The notes under the pieces: generated by a model | What the model was told of the DNA's origin: nothing | Seen by the model: only the letters and a program-made list of their open reading frames with translations | Databases searched by the model: none | NCBI GenBank assembly: GCA_946406115.1 | Contig: OX291547.1 | Span: 11,041,001-11,105,000 of the forward strand | DNA: 64,000 nucleotides | DNA from: Apoda limacodes | Lineage: Eukaryota; Arthropoda; Insecta; Lepidoptera; Limacodidae | Direction: 5' to 3' | Program-made: the position numbers and the translations under genes | Part shown: piece by piece, positions 22,864 to 33,019 of the stretch | Numbering within the stretch: position 1 is the stretch's first letter | How the letters are laid out: every line of letters begins with the position of its first letter

Positions 22864-23706
22864 TGCAAGTAATTAACGCTGCGAAAAACTGTTTTGATTG
22901 TCAAATATTTAATGAGTTTTAATATTTAGTGTATTTTTTTTACGGATAAAGTTTTCAATACGAAGGCAAAAAAAGAAACAATATAGTGATGCCACATTGA
23001 ATTATTTTGGTAACGGCACAGACGATACTATGTACCGGTTTTGTATTTTCACGTAAGATTACTTTAATATATTAATGTGACTGTCTCATTACGGGAGGCA
23101 GCTCTCTGTATTATAGTACAGACAAGCATAAGAATTACAATAAATATTTTGAATGACATACCTGCCAATGTAAATCATATTTATTTTTCGGCTCATAAAA
23201 TATTTTTGTGCTTATTTTTTACAGTACCTGCTTTTTTATTAAGCTAAATACGTATGTCATAATCTTTAAACATACAAACTACTACTACATTACCTATCCT
23301 TAAAATTACAACGTAATAATGTCTAAATATTCTTTTTTTGTGTGTGTACATAAAAATGTATGTACATGTAAATATAAAGAACATGAATATAAAATCATTT
23401 TCGGACTTCAACCGCGGAGTTCCCGTCCAGTTTTACACACAGATGGTCGATCTCGATTTTGTAATCCATAATCCCTTATCAACTTGTAACGGAACCATAA
23501 TTTATCCCATAAAATGTTAAATAACTGTAATAAAGTTAGGGAATTAATGTAAAAGAATTTATATGTCTTATTTGTTATAATTGTTAATAATTAATATCGA
23601 ATTTTTATGCTTAAGCTGTTTGCCAGTTTGTAAGATATTTTTGTCACAGGTAAATGAACTCTATTATAGAGATTGACATCGTCGATTTCAGCTTCACGCT
23701 CATAAA
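22864..23706. other. AT-rich DNA, nothing recognised
   Basis: No supported feature. A slightly richer stretch at 23400-23500 gave no motif. Confidence 0.5.
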
Positions 23707-24060
23707 GTGTGATCTACCGCATGTACAATGGGTTGTGTTCTGAGGAATTTTCCAAAATGATGCCCACGGCTACTTTCTACCATCGAACCGCTCGCCACCG
23801 GCAGGGAATTCATTCTCACACGTTAGAACCGAAATGGTCGCGTACAGTACGGTTTCAGAGAAACTTTCTCCCGCGAACGCTTGGGTTGTGAAATGAGCTA
23901 AGGTATGGGGTTCTTCAAGAAAGAAGTTATTAGATTTCTAAAGGTTAGGCTACGCGCGAGTGATACCCCTGGTGTTACAAGCGTCTATAGGCTACGGTGA
24001 CCGCTTACCATCAGGCGGACCGTATGCTTGTTTGCCGCCTTAGTGGTATTAAAAAAAAAA
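23707..24060 (+). pseudogene. LINE family G relic, C-terminus and poly-A tail
   Basis: A 5'-truncated copy. It begins in the YRMYNGLCSEEFSKMMPTAT segment, runs through HSHTLEPKWSRTVRFQRNFL, and has lost part of the LWNELPAKVFSKDY segment. It ends CCATCAGGCGGACCGTATGC, TTGTTTGCCGCC and TTAGTGGTATT plus ten A's. It is the cleanest view of the family's 3' terminus. Confidence 0.85.
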
Positions 24061-24335
24061 GTATGTATATACGCATTCTTTAGTAAACATATATGTCAAT
24101 ATAATGGATTATAGATATATATGTACTATCTGTATCTGTTGAAGACAGTTTTTAAAGACTTCAGGCTAATTCAGGCGAAGAAAATATGCAGGACATTAAT
24201 CAACACTGTCCACATATCAGGCTTAACAGTCATTTACAGTTAACTAAAACTACCTGAAATATAGTTAAATCTTATTGCGTGAAACTGAATAAATGGAGAA
24301 TATTTGTGCCTCGCATTCAATACTAGTGCTTACAA
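24061..24335. other. AT-rich DNA, nothing recognised
   Basis: No feature recognised. Confidence 0.45.
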
Positions 24336-24430
24336 CGCCGGAAAATGCCTGTGGCGAGGGTGGCAAAGGCGGTGACATTTCAATTCCTTTATTTGCAATT
24401 CAAACATCTTCGCTGCTTTTTAGCTTATTT
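24336..24430. repeat. Paired repeat Q, copy 2
   Basis: GCCGGAAAATGCCTGTGGCG, AGGGTGGC and TTTATTTGCAATTCA match 19287-19380. Spacing between the blocks differs by about ten bases. Confidence 0.5.
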
Positions 24431-24823
24431 GTCGACCCTTTTAATATACAGTCTTATCTTTCCCGTTTTATTGCACGAGAAATGTGTCTATTTTACAACA
24501 ACTATTTTTTATAAAACAACCTGATTAAGAAATGAGTCAGCATTTGTTGGAATTACAATTACAATGCTGCTTCGTGACTTTTGTAATATGACTCAATGCA
24601 TCATGTATACTACCAAATCCTATTAAGCAATAAATTGCACAGACAGACAAAACTTTACGTGACGAAATAAAGGAAACTTTTAGCACCATTAAAAATTAAG
24701 TACAAAAATAGAAACTTTTCAGTTAGTGAGCTACAGTGAGAAGTTAGAAATAATGTAATTATTCACTTAAAACAAACCTCCACTATAGATTGTTAGAAAA
24801 TAACCAAGAAATCAGTCAGTGGT

Positions 24824-25030
24824 GGCCTAGCAGTCTCGGCTTAAAAGGTTTCGAATGCCCATTCGAAGTCGACGAGTACCAATGAATCTATTTTTAAACT
24901 AGAACTAGCCTGTCAGTGAAGGAAAATGTAAAGAAGGTGAATGTGAAGTCCACAATTTACGCTAGGCTTGTGTAATGGATTACGGACCAAATCACCTTCA
25001 CCCTTCAGAAAAATAATGATCTAAATGTGA
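24824..25030 (+). mobile_element. tRNA-derived SINE (family c)
   Basis: The A-box-like part is GTGGCCTAGCAGTCTCGGCT. A degraded B-box, CCATTCGAAGTCG, is followed by CGAGTACCAATGAATCTATT and the conserved body CCTGTCAGTGAAGGAAAATG. I remember this order from a common lepidopteran SINE. The 3' body around 24940-25010 is diverged. Confidence 0.65.
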
Positions 25031-25475
25031 TAAAATGTGATAAAATGAATTGATCTAAAAATTTATCTGTGTGTGAAGACTATTACATTCATATATGTAC
25101 AATACACGTACTGCACGCAGAGGCTCAATTCCTGTTCAACTCCTTATGGGTTCAAAGTCGCAAGAACCTCATAATAAATACAAATAATCTGACGTGATCC
25201 GGTTACTTCCAGCTAGAGCGCCTACATCGCAAACTGCCAATAAAATCTTGTTGTTGGTATTTGCATCCATGTCAGACAGGAATAATTCATTGTTCCAGTA
25301 CAAAGTATTATTTTATCGCGATGAGAAATAGTTTTCTGTAAACTGGAATATCGGAGCTGAGCGCCATCCAAGCGCATTGCTTTACTGATTTTATTTACTG
25401 TGCAAATAGCAGGCTGGAAATTGATTTTGTAAAAATACCTACTAGGGTTAAAAAGTAAAGTTGAACCCGCATAGT
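25031..25475. other. AT-rich DNA, nothing recognised
   Basis: No supported feature. Confidence 0.45.
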
Positions 25476-25766
25476 CTTGTAATTCTTCTATGTATGTGGG
25501 TCTGTTTGTTGTTAGACTTGTAACTTTTTGATGTATGTGGGTCCGTTTGTTGTTAGACTTGTAATTTTTTGATGTATGTGGGTCCGTTTGTTGTTGGTCT
25601 TGTAATTGTTCTGCGTCTGTGGATCCGTTTGTTGTAAGTCTTGTAATTTTTCTATGTATGTAAGTTGATCCGTTTGTTGTTAGTCTTGTAATTTTTCTAT
25701 TTATGTGGGTCTGTTTCTTGTTAGTCTTGTAATTTTTCGGTGTATACGGTCTCGTTTGTTGTTAAT
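25476..25766. repeat. 41-bp minisatellite, seven copies
   Basis: Seven tandem units of about 41 bp each begin CTTGTAATTTTTCTATGTAT and end GTTTGTTGTTAGT or AGA. The fifth unit carries a 4-bp insertion (TAAGTTGATCCG). Units 2 and 3 are most alike, and the last unit is the most diverged. Confidence 0.95.
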
Positions 25767-27219
25767 CTATACATTATTGTCATACCCTCATAGTTTTTGA
25801 ACTTTAAGGTGGTGGTGAAGTCCTTATTAAATATACCTTTTAAATACACGTACATAAAAATTTGCAAGTGGATGCTTCAGACATTGATTTAATTTTATAA
25901 GTAATAAAAAAATCCCATGAATTACTTGTAGTATTCCTACCATACTATTTAACAGTATAATGACTTTAAAATTATTTTTTTATGTTCTTTATTTATAGGC
26001 AGGTATAAGATACTTATGAAATACTTTGCCAGCAACTTTATATCAACTAGCAACATCTATCAAAAAGATTACACACACGTTTTCGTTGTTCATATTGAAA
26101 TAAAACAAACGTAAAAAAATACAAAATAAATACAACTTTAGTAAAAAACTACAAAGCTAATTGAAAATGGCCAAAATAATAAAAAATATTTGATACTAAA
26201 CAGCTTTTCTACTAATATTTTCAAATTAAGGTTTGACCGTGATAATTATACATATTAAGATATTAATGCAATTACTGCAAAAGTTAGTACATTTTAACAC
26301 AAGTGATAGTTTGAGACAATAAGCACAGCACGACTGTTAAAAAGATATATCTCATGCAATTGCATATTTAAGTGACGTAATTTTACTTTACTTCACTTAT
26401 CACTATCACTGGACACATGACATTGTTTATTTTCTTAAAAAAAAATTTAATGCGTGTATGTTGGTAATTTTATAAATTTGAATCTCAACTCAAGCAAATT
26501 TCGCAGGAAACACGGAGCGCCATCTATGTATTTATCAATAAGCGCCATGAAGCGTTTTAGTACATTTTCTCGTTGTTCGCGTTTTAAAGCGTCAAATACA
26601 TACTTTTTAAAACGTATTCCTAGAAAAACTACTAATATAATAATAGTTTTGATTTTCAATTTGCAAAATAAAGTACGGTATTATAATAGTACATTATGGC
26701 CGCGGTGTGTAATGCGTTGAAAGCGCGGACAGCAAAAGCTGCATTGATGACCAAGCTTAAAGGCCGAGAGCTTAGCTATGCTCATAACCATCTTAGCGTA
26801 GCCATCAGCGAAGACATTACATACCAAAGCTTGTATAGTACTTTCCTAAAAATGAGATTTTTTTTAAAAAAACCAACTAGAACGTCGACTTTGCTGACAA
26901 AAAGGTTGTCAAAATAATAATCCCATTACAAGCAGTTTTAAATAAAATCTTTTACACCTGACTATTTTTGAAACAAAACTCGACAATAATGGATTTTCAA
27001 AGGTAATCGCTGGTGGCCAAAACTCACCAGCGATAAAATCTCATACAACTTTGCTGGCGCCTAGTCGAGTAGTGCGGAAAGCTTGACTTCTCCCAAAGAA
27101 TGTTGTCAAAATAATGATAACATTACAAGTATTTGAGTATAAAATATTTGCATCAAATAACATTTTGTCATAGAGAAATTTTGCAACTGTTGTAACGCTA
27201 CAGCCGCTTAAAATGAATA
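25767..27219. other. AT-rich DNA, small hairpin, nothing else recognised
   Basis: A perfect 10-bp stem with a 9-base loop (ATCGCTGGTG..CACCAGCGAT) lies at 27006-27034. The open frames at 26447-26917 show no motif and are not called. Confidence 0.5.
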
Positions 27220-27420
27220 ATAAGCACTAAAGTAGTTCCTCGAAACCACATTATTGCGCGAGCCCAACTTTATGATGGCGCTTCAAAATATTATAGCCTA
27301 TTTTATTACCAAATAAAATATAAAATTGTTATGTATAAATTTTGTCGCATTGTCTTTGATGTCACTAATAATAATTTATTTAGCTTTAATATAATTTCGA
27401 AACATTTTTTTTTAAACGAC
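27220..27420 (+). repeat. Dispersed repeat Y, copy 1
   Basis: CCACATTATTGCGCGAGCCC, AACTTTATGATGGCGCTTCA and AAATATTAT match copies at 55385-55530 and 63295-63480. The similarity continues into TTATTTAGCTTT..ATTT. Non-coding. Confidence 0.65.
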
Positions 27421-27961
27421 AGATTCTTCATTTCTTTTTACGTAGTGTATATTATAGTATAACATAAAGGAATCAGAAAAGAAAACATGAAAAAGATCTT
27501 TTATGTTTTTCTGTTTTTCTTAAGTATGTAGTTATTTTTCATATAGTCATTTGAAAACTCTAACTGTATTAAATAAAATTTTATTATTTGGATATATTCC
27601 ACATCATCAAAGAGGCAATGGACAAGTTAAATTTAGATTGCTAAAATTGATGATTTTACTGAATTTTAATAATAATACTTTCGAGTCGCTAAATCTAAAT
27701 TTCAAAAGTACAAATTTAAAAAACCATCACGACACTCATTCAGAGGTGTAGCCAGAGATGTAACAAAGTATGCCCAAAAAAAATATGTTTCACCGACATA
27801 GTATTACGTCCACCAACGTGATAGGTGGTAAAGCCTATCGTTTGTGTGTGTAAGTGTTATGAATTTAACTCATCCAAATTGTTATTCAAATAAATAATTT
27901 GTTTTATTATTAAAATTGAATAAAAATAGTTAATTGTTAACTAAATGATAATCAACTATTT
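27421..27961. other. AT-rich DNA, nothing recognised
   Basis: No supported feature. Confidence 0.5.
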
Positions 27962-28300
27962 TCATTACGACTAAGAAACTAGCTGAATGTTAGTGTTAGT
28001 AAGGCAATCGACTTCAAGGAAAATTAAACATGTAGCTGAAGATTTTGTCAAAAAGTTTTAGATAAATGGAAGTCGGTTTATGTTTTTGTTAAGAAATCAA
28101 ATTATTGTTTTATTATTTAGTTGCTCCATTAAACAAATTTAACTTTTCAGTTGGTCCTTAAAGTTAATATTATAGAAAATTAAAATTTTCTTTAATTTTC
28201 TTCGAAACCATATATTAGTCAAGCAGACGAATGATAAGAAAGAAAGGATAGGAAACAACAAGGGTTCGGTTTTTAGCACATACCTACGGAATCCTAAAAA
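27962..28300 (+). repeat. Composite repeat: element M right half plus Z-like end
   Basis: 27962-28108 matches the right half of element M: GCAATCGACTTCAAGG, ATTAAACATGTAGCTGA and GAAGTCGGTTTATGTTTTTG. 28112-28300 matches the inverse of 13664-13845 and ends CTACGGAATCCTAAAAAC. The junction between the parts is the same in both places. Confidence 0.65.
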
Positions 28301-28429
28301 CAAATATTGAAAATACATGACGAAACTTTTAATTACTTTTAACATTTATCTTCGTATGTATATACGTTACCATACTTACCTACCGCTTACATACTTATAT
28401 ACATACGAAACTATATAATAGCTAAAGTT

Positions 28430-28600
28430 TTGGATCCCATAATTGATAAATGGAAGAACAGACGGCCATGACAAAACCCTTTCGTGCCATGTGATTCGGA
28501 TGGAACCCTTATATTTGAAAAATTAGATGGACGCTCAGATATAACGAAGCTTTAAAATACCTACATTACATTCGGATAAAACTATGGAACCCTAAAAGTT
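28430..28600 (+). repeat. Family-Z-like 3' fragments
   Basis: AGAACAGACGGCCATGAC and TATGGAACCCTAAAAGTT resemble the ACAGACAGACAG and GGAACCCTAAAA end of family Z. The fit is loose. Confidence 0.35.
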
Positions 28601-28688
28601 AAAACGTCAAAACGTCGTTTTTTCCCGTTATGGTTGAGCCCCTAAAGCAGACATACTGACAGAACATTTAGCTAGTTTCTTTGTCGTA

Positions 28689-28702
28689 ATGTCGGATGCC
28701 AA
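28689..28702 (+). repeat. Target-site duplication, left copy
   Basis: ATGTCGGATGCCAA, identical to 33006-33019. The preceding base is A on the left and T on the right, and the following base is A on the left and C on the right, so the duplication is 14 bp. It also supplies the apparent ORF1 start codon. Confidence 0.9.
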
Positions 28703-29324
28703 ACCTATCATAGCAGAAGGCGTACTCAAAATGTGGTGTGAGAATGATGAGTCGCTAACTTGGCTCAAAAACACTGTAGCCACCCTACAGTCACCAATCT
28801 CGGACAGCAAACTGACCGTCATCCGACAGTCAGATATAGCGAAGCGAGTCCGCGCATCGCTGTGGCTTCCGAAATCAATTGGTGTCGACCTAACGAGGAC
28901 CCATCGACTGCTGACCGCGCAGAACCCATGGTACAACGTAAAATCATGGCAGTTGTACGGCGCGACCATGCAGGAGAAGGGTATCTTCCTGACCCTGGGC
29001 ATTCCAGAATCCGAGGTGGCGAAGATTCTGGGAAGGGATAGACGAGTCGCCTTCATCTCCGGCAGTGTGTACATCAAATTCAGCACTGTCGGGGGTGGAG
29101 ATGATTCGGCGGACACAGAATCCCCAGTTGAACCCAACACAAACGGAGCTAAGGCTACTGGCACACTACCACCTAGCAACCCAACTACCTCAGCCTTAGC
29201 TTCCACAGAACACGCACCTATGGACACACACGTAGCTCCCACACCGAACACAGGTGCCTACGACCATACGTCGTCTGATGGGGAGTCGTTGGATAGTAAA
29301 ATTCTCGGGTCCCTATCAGATTAG
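28689..29324 (+). CDS. LINE ORF1 protein, C-terminal part (truncated)
   Basis: Open for 211 codons, but the first five (MSDAK) come mostly from the duplicated target, so the true ORF1 starts upstream in a full element and only its C-terminal part survives. LINE ORF1 proteins bind the element's RNA and form the particle that is reverse transcribed. Residues about 35-130 contain LTVIRQSDIAKRVRASLWLP, WQLYGATMQEKG and IFLTLGIPESEV. These resemble DUF4780, a domain I associate with insect LINE ORF1 proteins; this is a recollection, not a search. The last ~75 residues are rich in Pro, Thr and Ser, with no CCHC finger visible. It overlaps the start of ORF2 in another frame, as is common in these elements. 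Confidence is high for a gag-like remnant and moderate for the domain name. Confidence 0.75.
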   Translation: MSDAKPIIAEGVLKMWCENDESLTWLKNTVATLQSPISDSKLTVIRQSDIAKRVRASLWLPKSIGVDLTRTHRLLTAQNPWYNVKSWQLYGATMQEKGIFLTLGIPESEVAKILGRDRRVAFISGSVYIKFSTVGGGDDSADTESPVEPNTNGAKATGTLPPSNPTTSALASTEHAPMDTHVAPTPNTGAYDHTSSDGESLDSKILGSLSD

Positions 29325-32300
29325 CGTGATCCAAACAAACCTCCAGCACAAGCAAATTGCAGCGGCTACCCTGCGCAGACTGCTGGAAGTTGACAAGAAG
29401 ACCATAGCCCTAATCCAGGAGCCGTGGATTAGAGGAAATAACATATGCGGTCTTAACAACATCGGGGGTAAGTTACTACACAAAATCTCGGCTAATCAAC
29501 CGAGAACATGCATATACATACCCAGATCAATACCAGCCTTGCTACTAACCAATTTCTGTTCCAGAGACCTTACAGCTGTAAGGCTTGACACAGGAACAAA
29601 CAAACAAACGCTAGTGCTAGCCTCAGTCTACATGCCCGGGGATGAGGTGATACCGTCTAAGGAGCTGACTGAACTAGTGCAACACTGCGAAGATCATGGC
29701 TGGGACATTATAATATCAGCTGACTCAAATGCCCACCACCCTCTTTGGGGGAGCCTAACACCGAACCAACGAGGTGAGTCTCTAACAGAGTATATATTCT
29801 CAACTAACCTTTCTATAATTAACAACGGCTCGGAGCCCACTTTTGTTAATTCCAGATATCAGACAATAGTAGATGTAACTCTCGCATCCGATGGGGCAAC
29901 GGATCTTGTGTCAAACTGGCACGTCTCCGCTGAACCATCCTTTGCAGACCACAGAAGAATCTGCTATACCATACAAGTGCATGAGAGGGACGAGCAACCA
30001 AAACGTAACCCTCGTAAGACGGACGTTGCAAGGTACACGACCCTTCTTCAAAATGAGGTAGACACAATCACCTTTAAAGACATGACCAACAGCACTGACA
30101 ACATAGAACATAATATAAACACACTAACCACGTGTATCCAACACAGCTACCAGCAAGCCTGCACCCCTACAACACCAATCATAGGGGGAAAGTCTCACTG
30201 GTGGGGGCCAGAACTAGAGAGACTCAAACTCAATCTGAAAAGACTCTTTAATCGAGCCAAAAACACAAGAACTGAAATAGACTGGGAACGATATAAACAA
30301 GCCCAGTATCACTACAAGAAACGCATAAGATATCGCAAAGGTGAATCCTGGCGGCGGTTCTGCGACAACATTAATTCCACCAATGAAGCAGCTAGAGTGA
30401 AAAAAATTTTATCACAAGATAATAACAGAACTCTGGGCTCAATAAAAAAACTAGATGGTACATATGCGACCTCCGATAGCGAGATAAGCGAGGTGCTTAT
30501 CGAAACACACTTTCCAGGATGTGTAGTCACTAACAACCCAAACTGGGAAAATGTGGAACGCAGAGAACCAACCCCTACAGACTGGAATATAGCCAAATCC
30601 ATAGTCACTGCAGACCGAGTTGTGTGGGCAATCGAAAGCTTCCAACCCTTCAAATCTGCTGGCCTGGACAACATATTTCCAGCACTCCTGAAATGGGGAC
30701 AAACAACACTTGTGCCACATCTAGTTGATATATTTAGAGCTTCTATAGCTCACAACTATATACCTCGCCAGTGGAGAGAAGTCAAGGTCATATTTTTACC
30801 AAAACCAGGTAAATCTGACTACACACAAGCGAAATCTTACAGGCCAATTAGTCTGACCTCCTTCATGCTGAAGACTCTGGAGAGGCTAACAGACAGATAT
30901 CTAAGGGAGGGTGCACTAACGCGCATGCCAATGCACCGCCAACAACATGCTTATAGAAAGGGTAGATCGACAGAATCAGCCTTACACGCTGTCGTAGGAA
31001 CTATAGAAGCAGCCCTCTCTGATAAGCTGATGACACTAGGCGCTTTCATTGACATCGAAGGAGCGTTCGACAAAACGAAATTCAATAGCATCAGCCGCTC
31101 TCTTAGTAGATTTGGAGTCGAACAAACCATCAGTGGGTGGATTGATCAACTCCTGAAGCTAAGAGCAGTGCAATTTACAGTTAACACCACCACGAGAGGC
31201 ATTGTAGCCAAAGGCTGCCCACAAGGAGGAGTACTCTCTCCTTTACTATGGAACATCGTGGTGGATGATCTGCTGAAACGTCTTAACGATAGATGCTACT
31301 ACACAGTAGGTTACGCGGATGACATTACCATTCTGATTAAAGGCAACTCAGAAAATATTATCTGTACCCGCATGCAACTAGCCCTCAGAATCTTGGAAGA
31401 GTGGTGTCACCACCATGAACTGACGGTAAACCCCAACAAAACAGAATTAGTCCTTTTCACAAATAAAAGGAAAATTCAAATAACTACCATGCCAAAGCTA
31501 TTTGACATTGAGCTTACCCTTTCAAGTGAAGTCAAATACCTTGGGGTAATTTTAGACAACAAACTAAATTGGAGTAAGCATCTAAGCACAAAAATAACCA
31601 GGGCATGTACAACCTTCTGGCAATGCAGAAGACTAATAGGCAAGAAATGGGGCCTTAAGCCATCCATAACCCTATGGCTCTATACAGCCATAATACGACC
31701 CATGATAACATATGGTGCAGTAGTTTGGTGGCCTCGAACTCAGTTAAGCACGGTAAAAAACAAACTACAAAGCCTGCAGCGTCTTGCCTGCCTAGCAACC
31801 ACAGGCAGTATGAAAACGACTCCCACAACAGCATTAGAAGTCATCCTCAACCTCAGACCCCTTCATCTTGTTATACAACAAGAAGCTGCCGCTGCAGCCA
31901 TACGACTTGAGAAAGTAGGGCTCTGGAAACGGGACGGCAGAATCACTCATGCACGGCTCAAGGAGGCGGTGGGAAACGAGCTTCCGATGATAGAGGCGAC
32001 ATGTGATATCATCCCAAAAACCTTTGTCTTTGACAAAAAATACCGTATCCAGCTTCATGAGGAAGAAAAAGATAGCTCCGGCATCCATGAAGTCAGGATC
32101 TACACCGATGGCTCCAAAACGGAATCAGGAACGGGCGCAGGAGTATTCTCCCATGACCTGAACATCAACATGTCAACGAGCTTGGGTGCACTCAACACCA
32201 TCTTCCAAGCAGAATGTGTTGGGATTACCCGAGCTGCAACAGCGGTCTTGTCTAAAGGCATAAGTAATGCATCGATACGCATCATCTCCGACAGTGCCGC

Positions 32301-32919
32301 TGTGCTACAAGCTCTCAACAACAACCGCATCAACAGTGGACTAATCCTGGAGTGTCACTGTGAACTGCAAAAAATTGCATTGAAGAACCGGGTTACTCTT
32401 CAATGGATACGTGGTCATAGTGGGTCTCTAGGCAATGATGCGGCAGATGAATTGGCAAAGAGAGGATCGGGCACTAAAATAATGGGACCTGAACCAATTG
32501 TACCGATACCATTTATCCAACTCAAAACATGGTTACGTGACAGAACCTTACAACAACACAACAAACAGTGGGCAGAACAGACAGATTGCAAACAAACCAA
32601 GAATGTTCTTACATCCGTGGACGCTAATCTGTCGCACAAACTGTTAAAACTCAGCAGGAAAAACCTACGCTACATAGTTGGCATAATAACAGGTCACTGC
32701 CCTCTAAACAGGCACTTTTTCAATATCGGCGTTACTGACAGTCCTCTATGCAGGGGCTGTATGGAAGCCGAGGAGACACCGTCTCACGTGGTTCTTCATT
32801 GCAAAAGCGTGAGCGACCAACGGACAAAGCTCCTTAAGAATCCACAAACCATGAGAGAGGCACTGAATAACATCAGATGCCTCCTTAACTTTTGGACGGA
32901 GCTGGGATGGTATGGGTAA
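29254..32919 (+). CDS. LINE ORF2: endonuclease, reverse transcriptase, RNase H, CCHC
   Basis: The polyprotein nicks target DNA, primes reverse transcription of its own RNA there and removes the RNA strand. The frame opens with GTG at 29254; the first ATG is at 29278, the likelier start in a eukaryote (about 1,213 residues). It overlaps ORF1 by about 47-71 bases in the +1 frame. Domains, numbered from 29254: AP-type endonuclease about 20-240 (LIQEPWIRG, ADSNAHHPLWG near 156, SFADHRR near 229). Reverse transcriptase about 490-790 (KVIFLPKPGK near 511, HAYRKGRSTESA, FIDIEGAFDKT near 598, GCPQGGVLSPLLWN, YADD at 687-690). RNase H about 945-1080 (YTDGSK near 950, QAECVG, IISDSAA, RGHSGSLGNDAADELAK). 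A CCHC-like knuckle follows (C1166, C1169, H and C near 1179-1186). All catalytic residues expected for these families are visible and there is no stop. DIEGAFD and the RNase H support the I/LOA group. Confidence 0.93.
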   Translation: MPTTIRRLMGSRWIVKFSGPYQISVIQTNLQHKQIAAATLRRLLEVDKKTIALIQEPWIRGNNICGLNNIGGKLLHKISANQPRTCIYIPRSIPALLLTNFCSRDLTAVRLDTGTNKQTLVLASVYMPGDEVIPSKELTELVQHCEDHGWDIIISADSNAHHPLWGSLTPNQRGESLTEYIFSTNLSIINNGSEPTFVNSRYQTIVDVTLASDGATDLVSNWHVSAEPSFADHRRICYTIQVHERDEQPKRNPRKTDVARYTTLLQNEVDTITFKDMTNSTDNIEHNINTLTTCIQHSYQQACTPTTPIIGGKSHWWGPELERLKLNLKRLFNRAKNTRTEIDWERYKQAQYHYKKRIRYRKGESWRRFCDNINSTNEAARVKKILSQDNNRTLGSIKKLDGTYATSDSEISEVLIETHFPGCVVTNNPNWENVERREPTPTDWNIAKSIVTADRVVWAIESFQPFKSAGLDNIFPALLKWGQTTLVPHLVDIFRASIAHNYIPRQWREVKVIFLPKPGKSDYTQAKSYRPISLTSFMLKTLERLTDRYLREGALTRMPMHRQQHAYRKGRSTESALHAVVGTIEAALSDKLMTLGAFIDIEGAFDKTKFNSISRSLSRFGVEQTISGWIDQLLKLRAVQFTVNTTTRGIVAKGCPQGGVLSPLLWNIVVDDLLKRLNDRCYYTVGYADDITILIKGNSENIICTRMQLALRILEEWCHHHELTVNPNKTELVLFTNKRKIQITTMPKLFDIELTLSSEVKYLGVILDNKLNWSKHLSTKITRACTTFWQCRRLIGKKWGLKPSITLWLYTAIIRPMITYGAVVWWPRTQLSTVKNKLQSLQRLACLATTGSMKTTPTTALEVILNLRPLHLVIQQEAAAAAIRLEKVGLWKRDGRITHARLKEAVGNELPMIEATCDIIPKTFVFDKKYRIQLHEEEKDSSGIHEVRIYTDGSKTESGTGAGVFSHDLNINMSTSLGALNTIFQAECVGITRAATAVLSKGISNASIRIISDSAAVLQALNNNRINSGLILECHCELQKIALKNRVTLQWIRGHSGSLGNDAADELAKRGSGTKIMGPEPIVPIPFIQLKTWLRDRTLQQHNKQWAEQTDCKQTKNVLTSVDANLSHKLLKLSRKNLRYIVGIITGHCPLNRHFFNIGVTDSPLCRGCMEAEETPSHVVLHCKSVSDQRTKLLKNPQTMREALNNIRCLLNFWTELGWYG

Positions 32920-33005
32920 CCAATGACAGGTATTGGTTACCTACGTACAATGGCCCTATTATGAGGCTAAGTGCGGAAAACATAAGTCCAACTAACTAAC
33001 TAACT
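32920..33005 (+). other. LINE 3' UTR and TAAC-repeat tail
   Basis: It contains CAATGACAGGTATTGGTTAC and GCTAAGTGCGGAAAACATAA, then GTCCAACTAACTAACTAACT. The GCTAAGTGCGGAA..CATAAGTCC block recurs at 51380-51408 and is probably the part recognised for reverse transcription. Confidence 0.75.
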
Positions 33006-33019
33006 ATGTCGGATGCCAA
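33006..33019 (+). repeat. Target-site duplication, right copy
   Basis: ATGTCGGATGCCAA, identical to 28689-28702. The paralogous site at 14037-14050 has it once. Confidence 0.9.

Larger units (their letters stand above)
28703..33005 (+). mobile_element. LINE of the I/LOA group, 5'-truncated, ORF2 intact
   Basis: A non-LTR retrotransposon about 4.3 kb long. It has part of ORF1, a full ORF2 and a short 3' UTR of about 86 bases. It ends in repeated TAAC units (GTCCAACTAACTAACTAACT) rather than poly-A. The RNase H domain and repeat-type tail fit the I/LOA group; RTE and family G relics in this window lack both. The perfect 14-bp target duplication and the unbroken ORF2 suggest recent insertion. 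The missing 5' UTR and ORF1 start suggest incomplete reverse transcription, so this copy probably lacks its own promoter. A second, 50-bp copy of its 3' end lies at 51368-51417. Confidence 0.9.

Noticed and set aside
22452..22904. 150-codon minus-strand frame with a Tyr-Ile repeat
   Set aside because: It is the translation of the (GATATA)n array; no gene is implied.
28628..29251. 207-codon minus-strand frame opposite ORF1
   Set aside because: It is the antisense shadow of the LINE ORF1, which has recognisable domain-like content on the plus strand.
28703..33005. LTR retrotransposon or endogenous virus
   Set aside because: There are no LTRs, protease or integrase; an AP-type endonuclease, the target-primed 3' tail and domain order identify a LINE.
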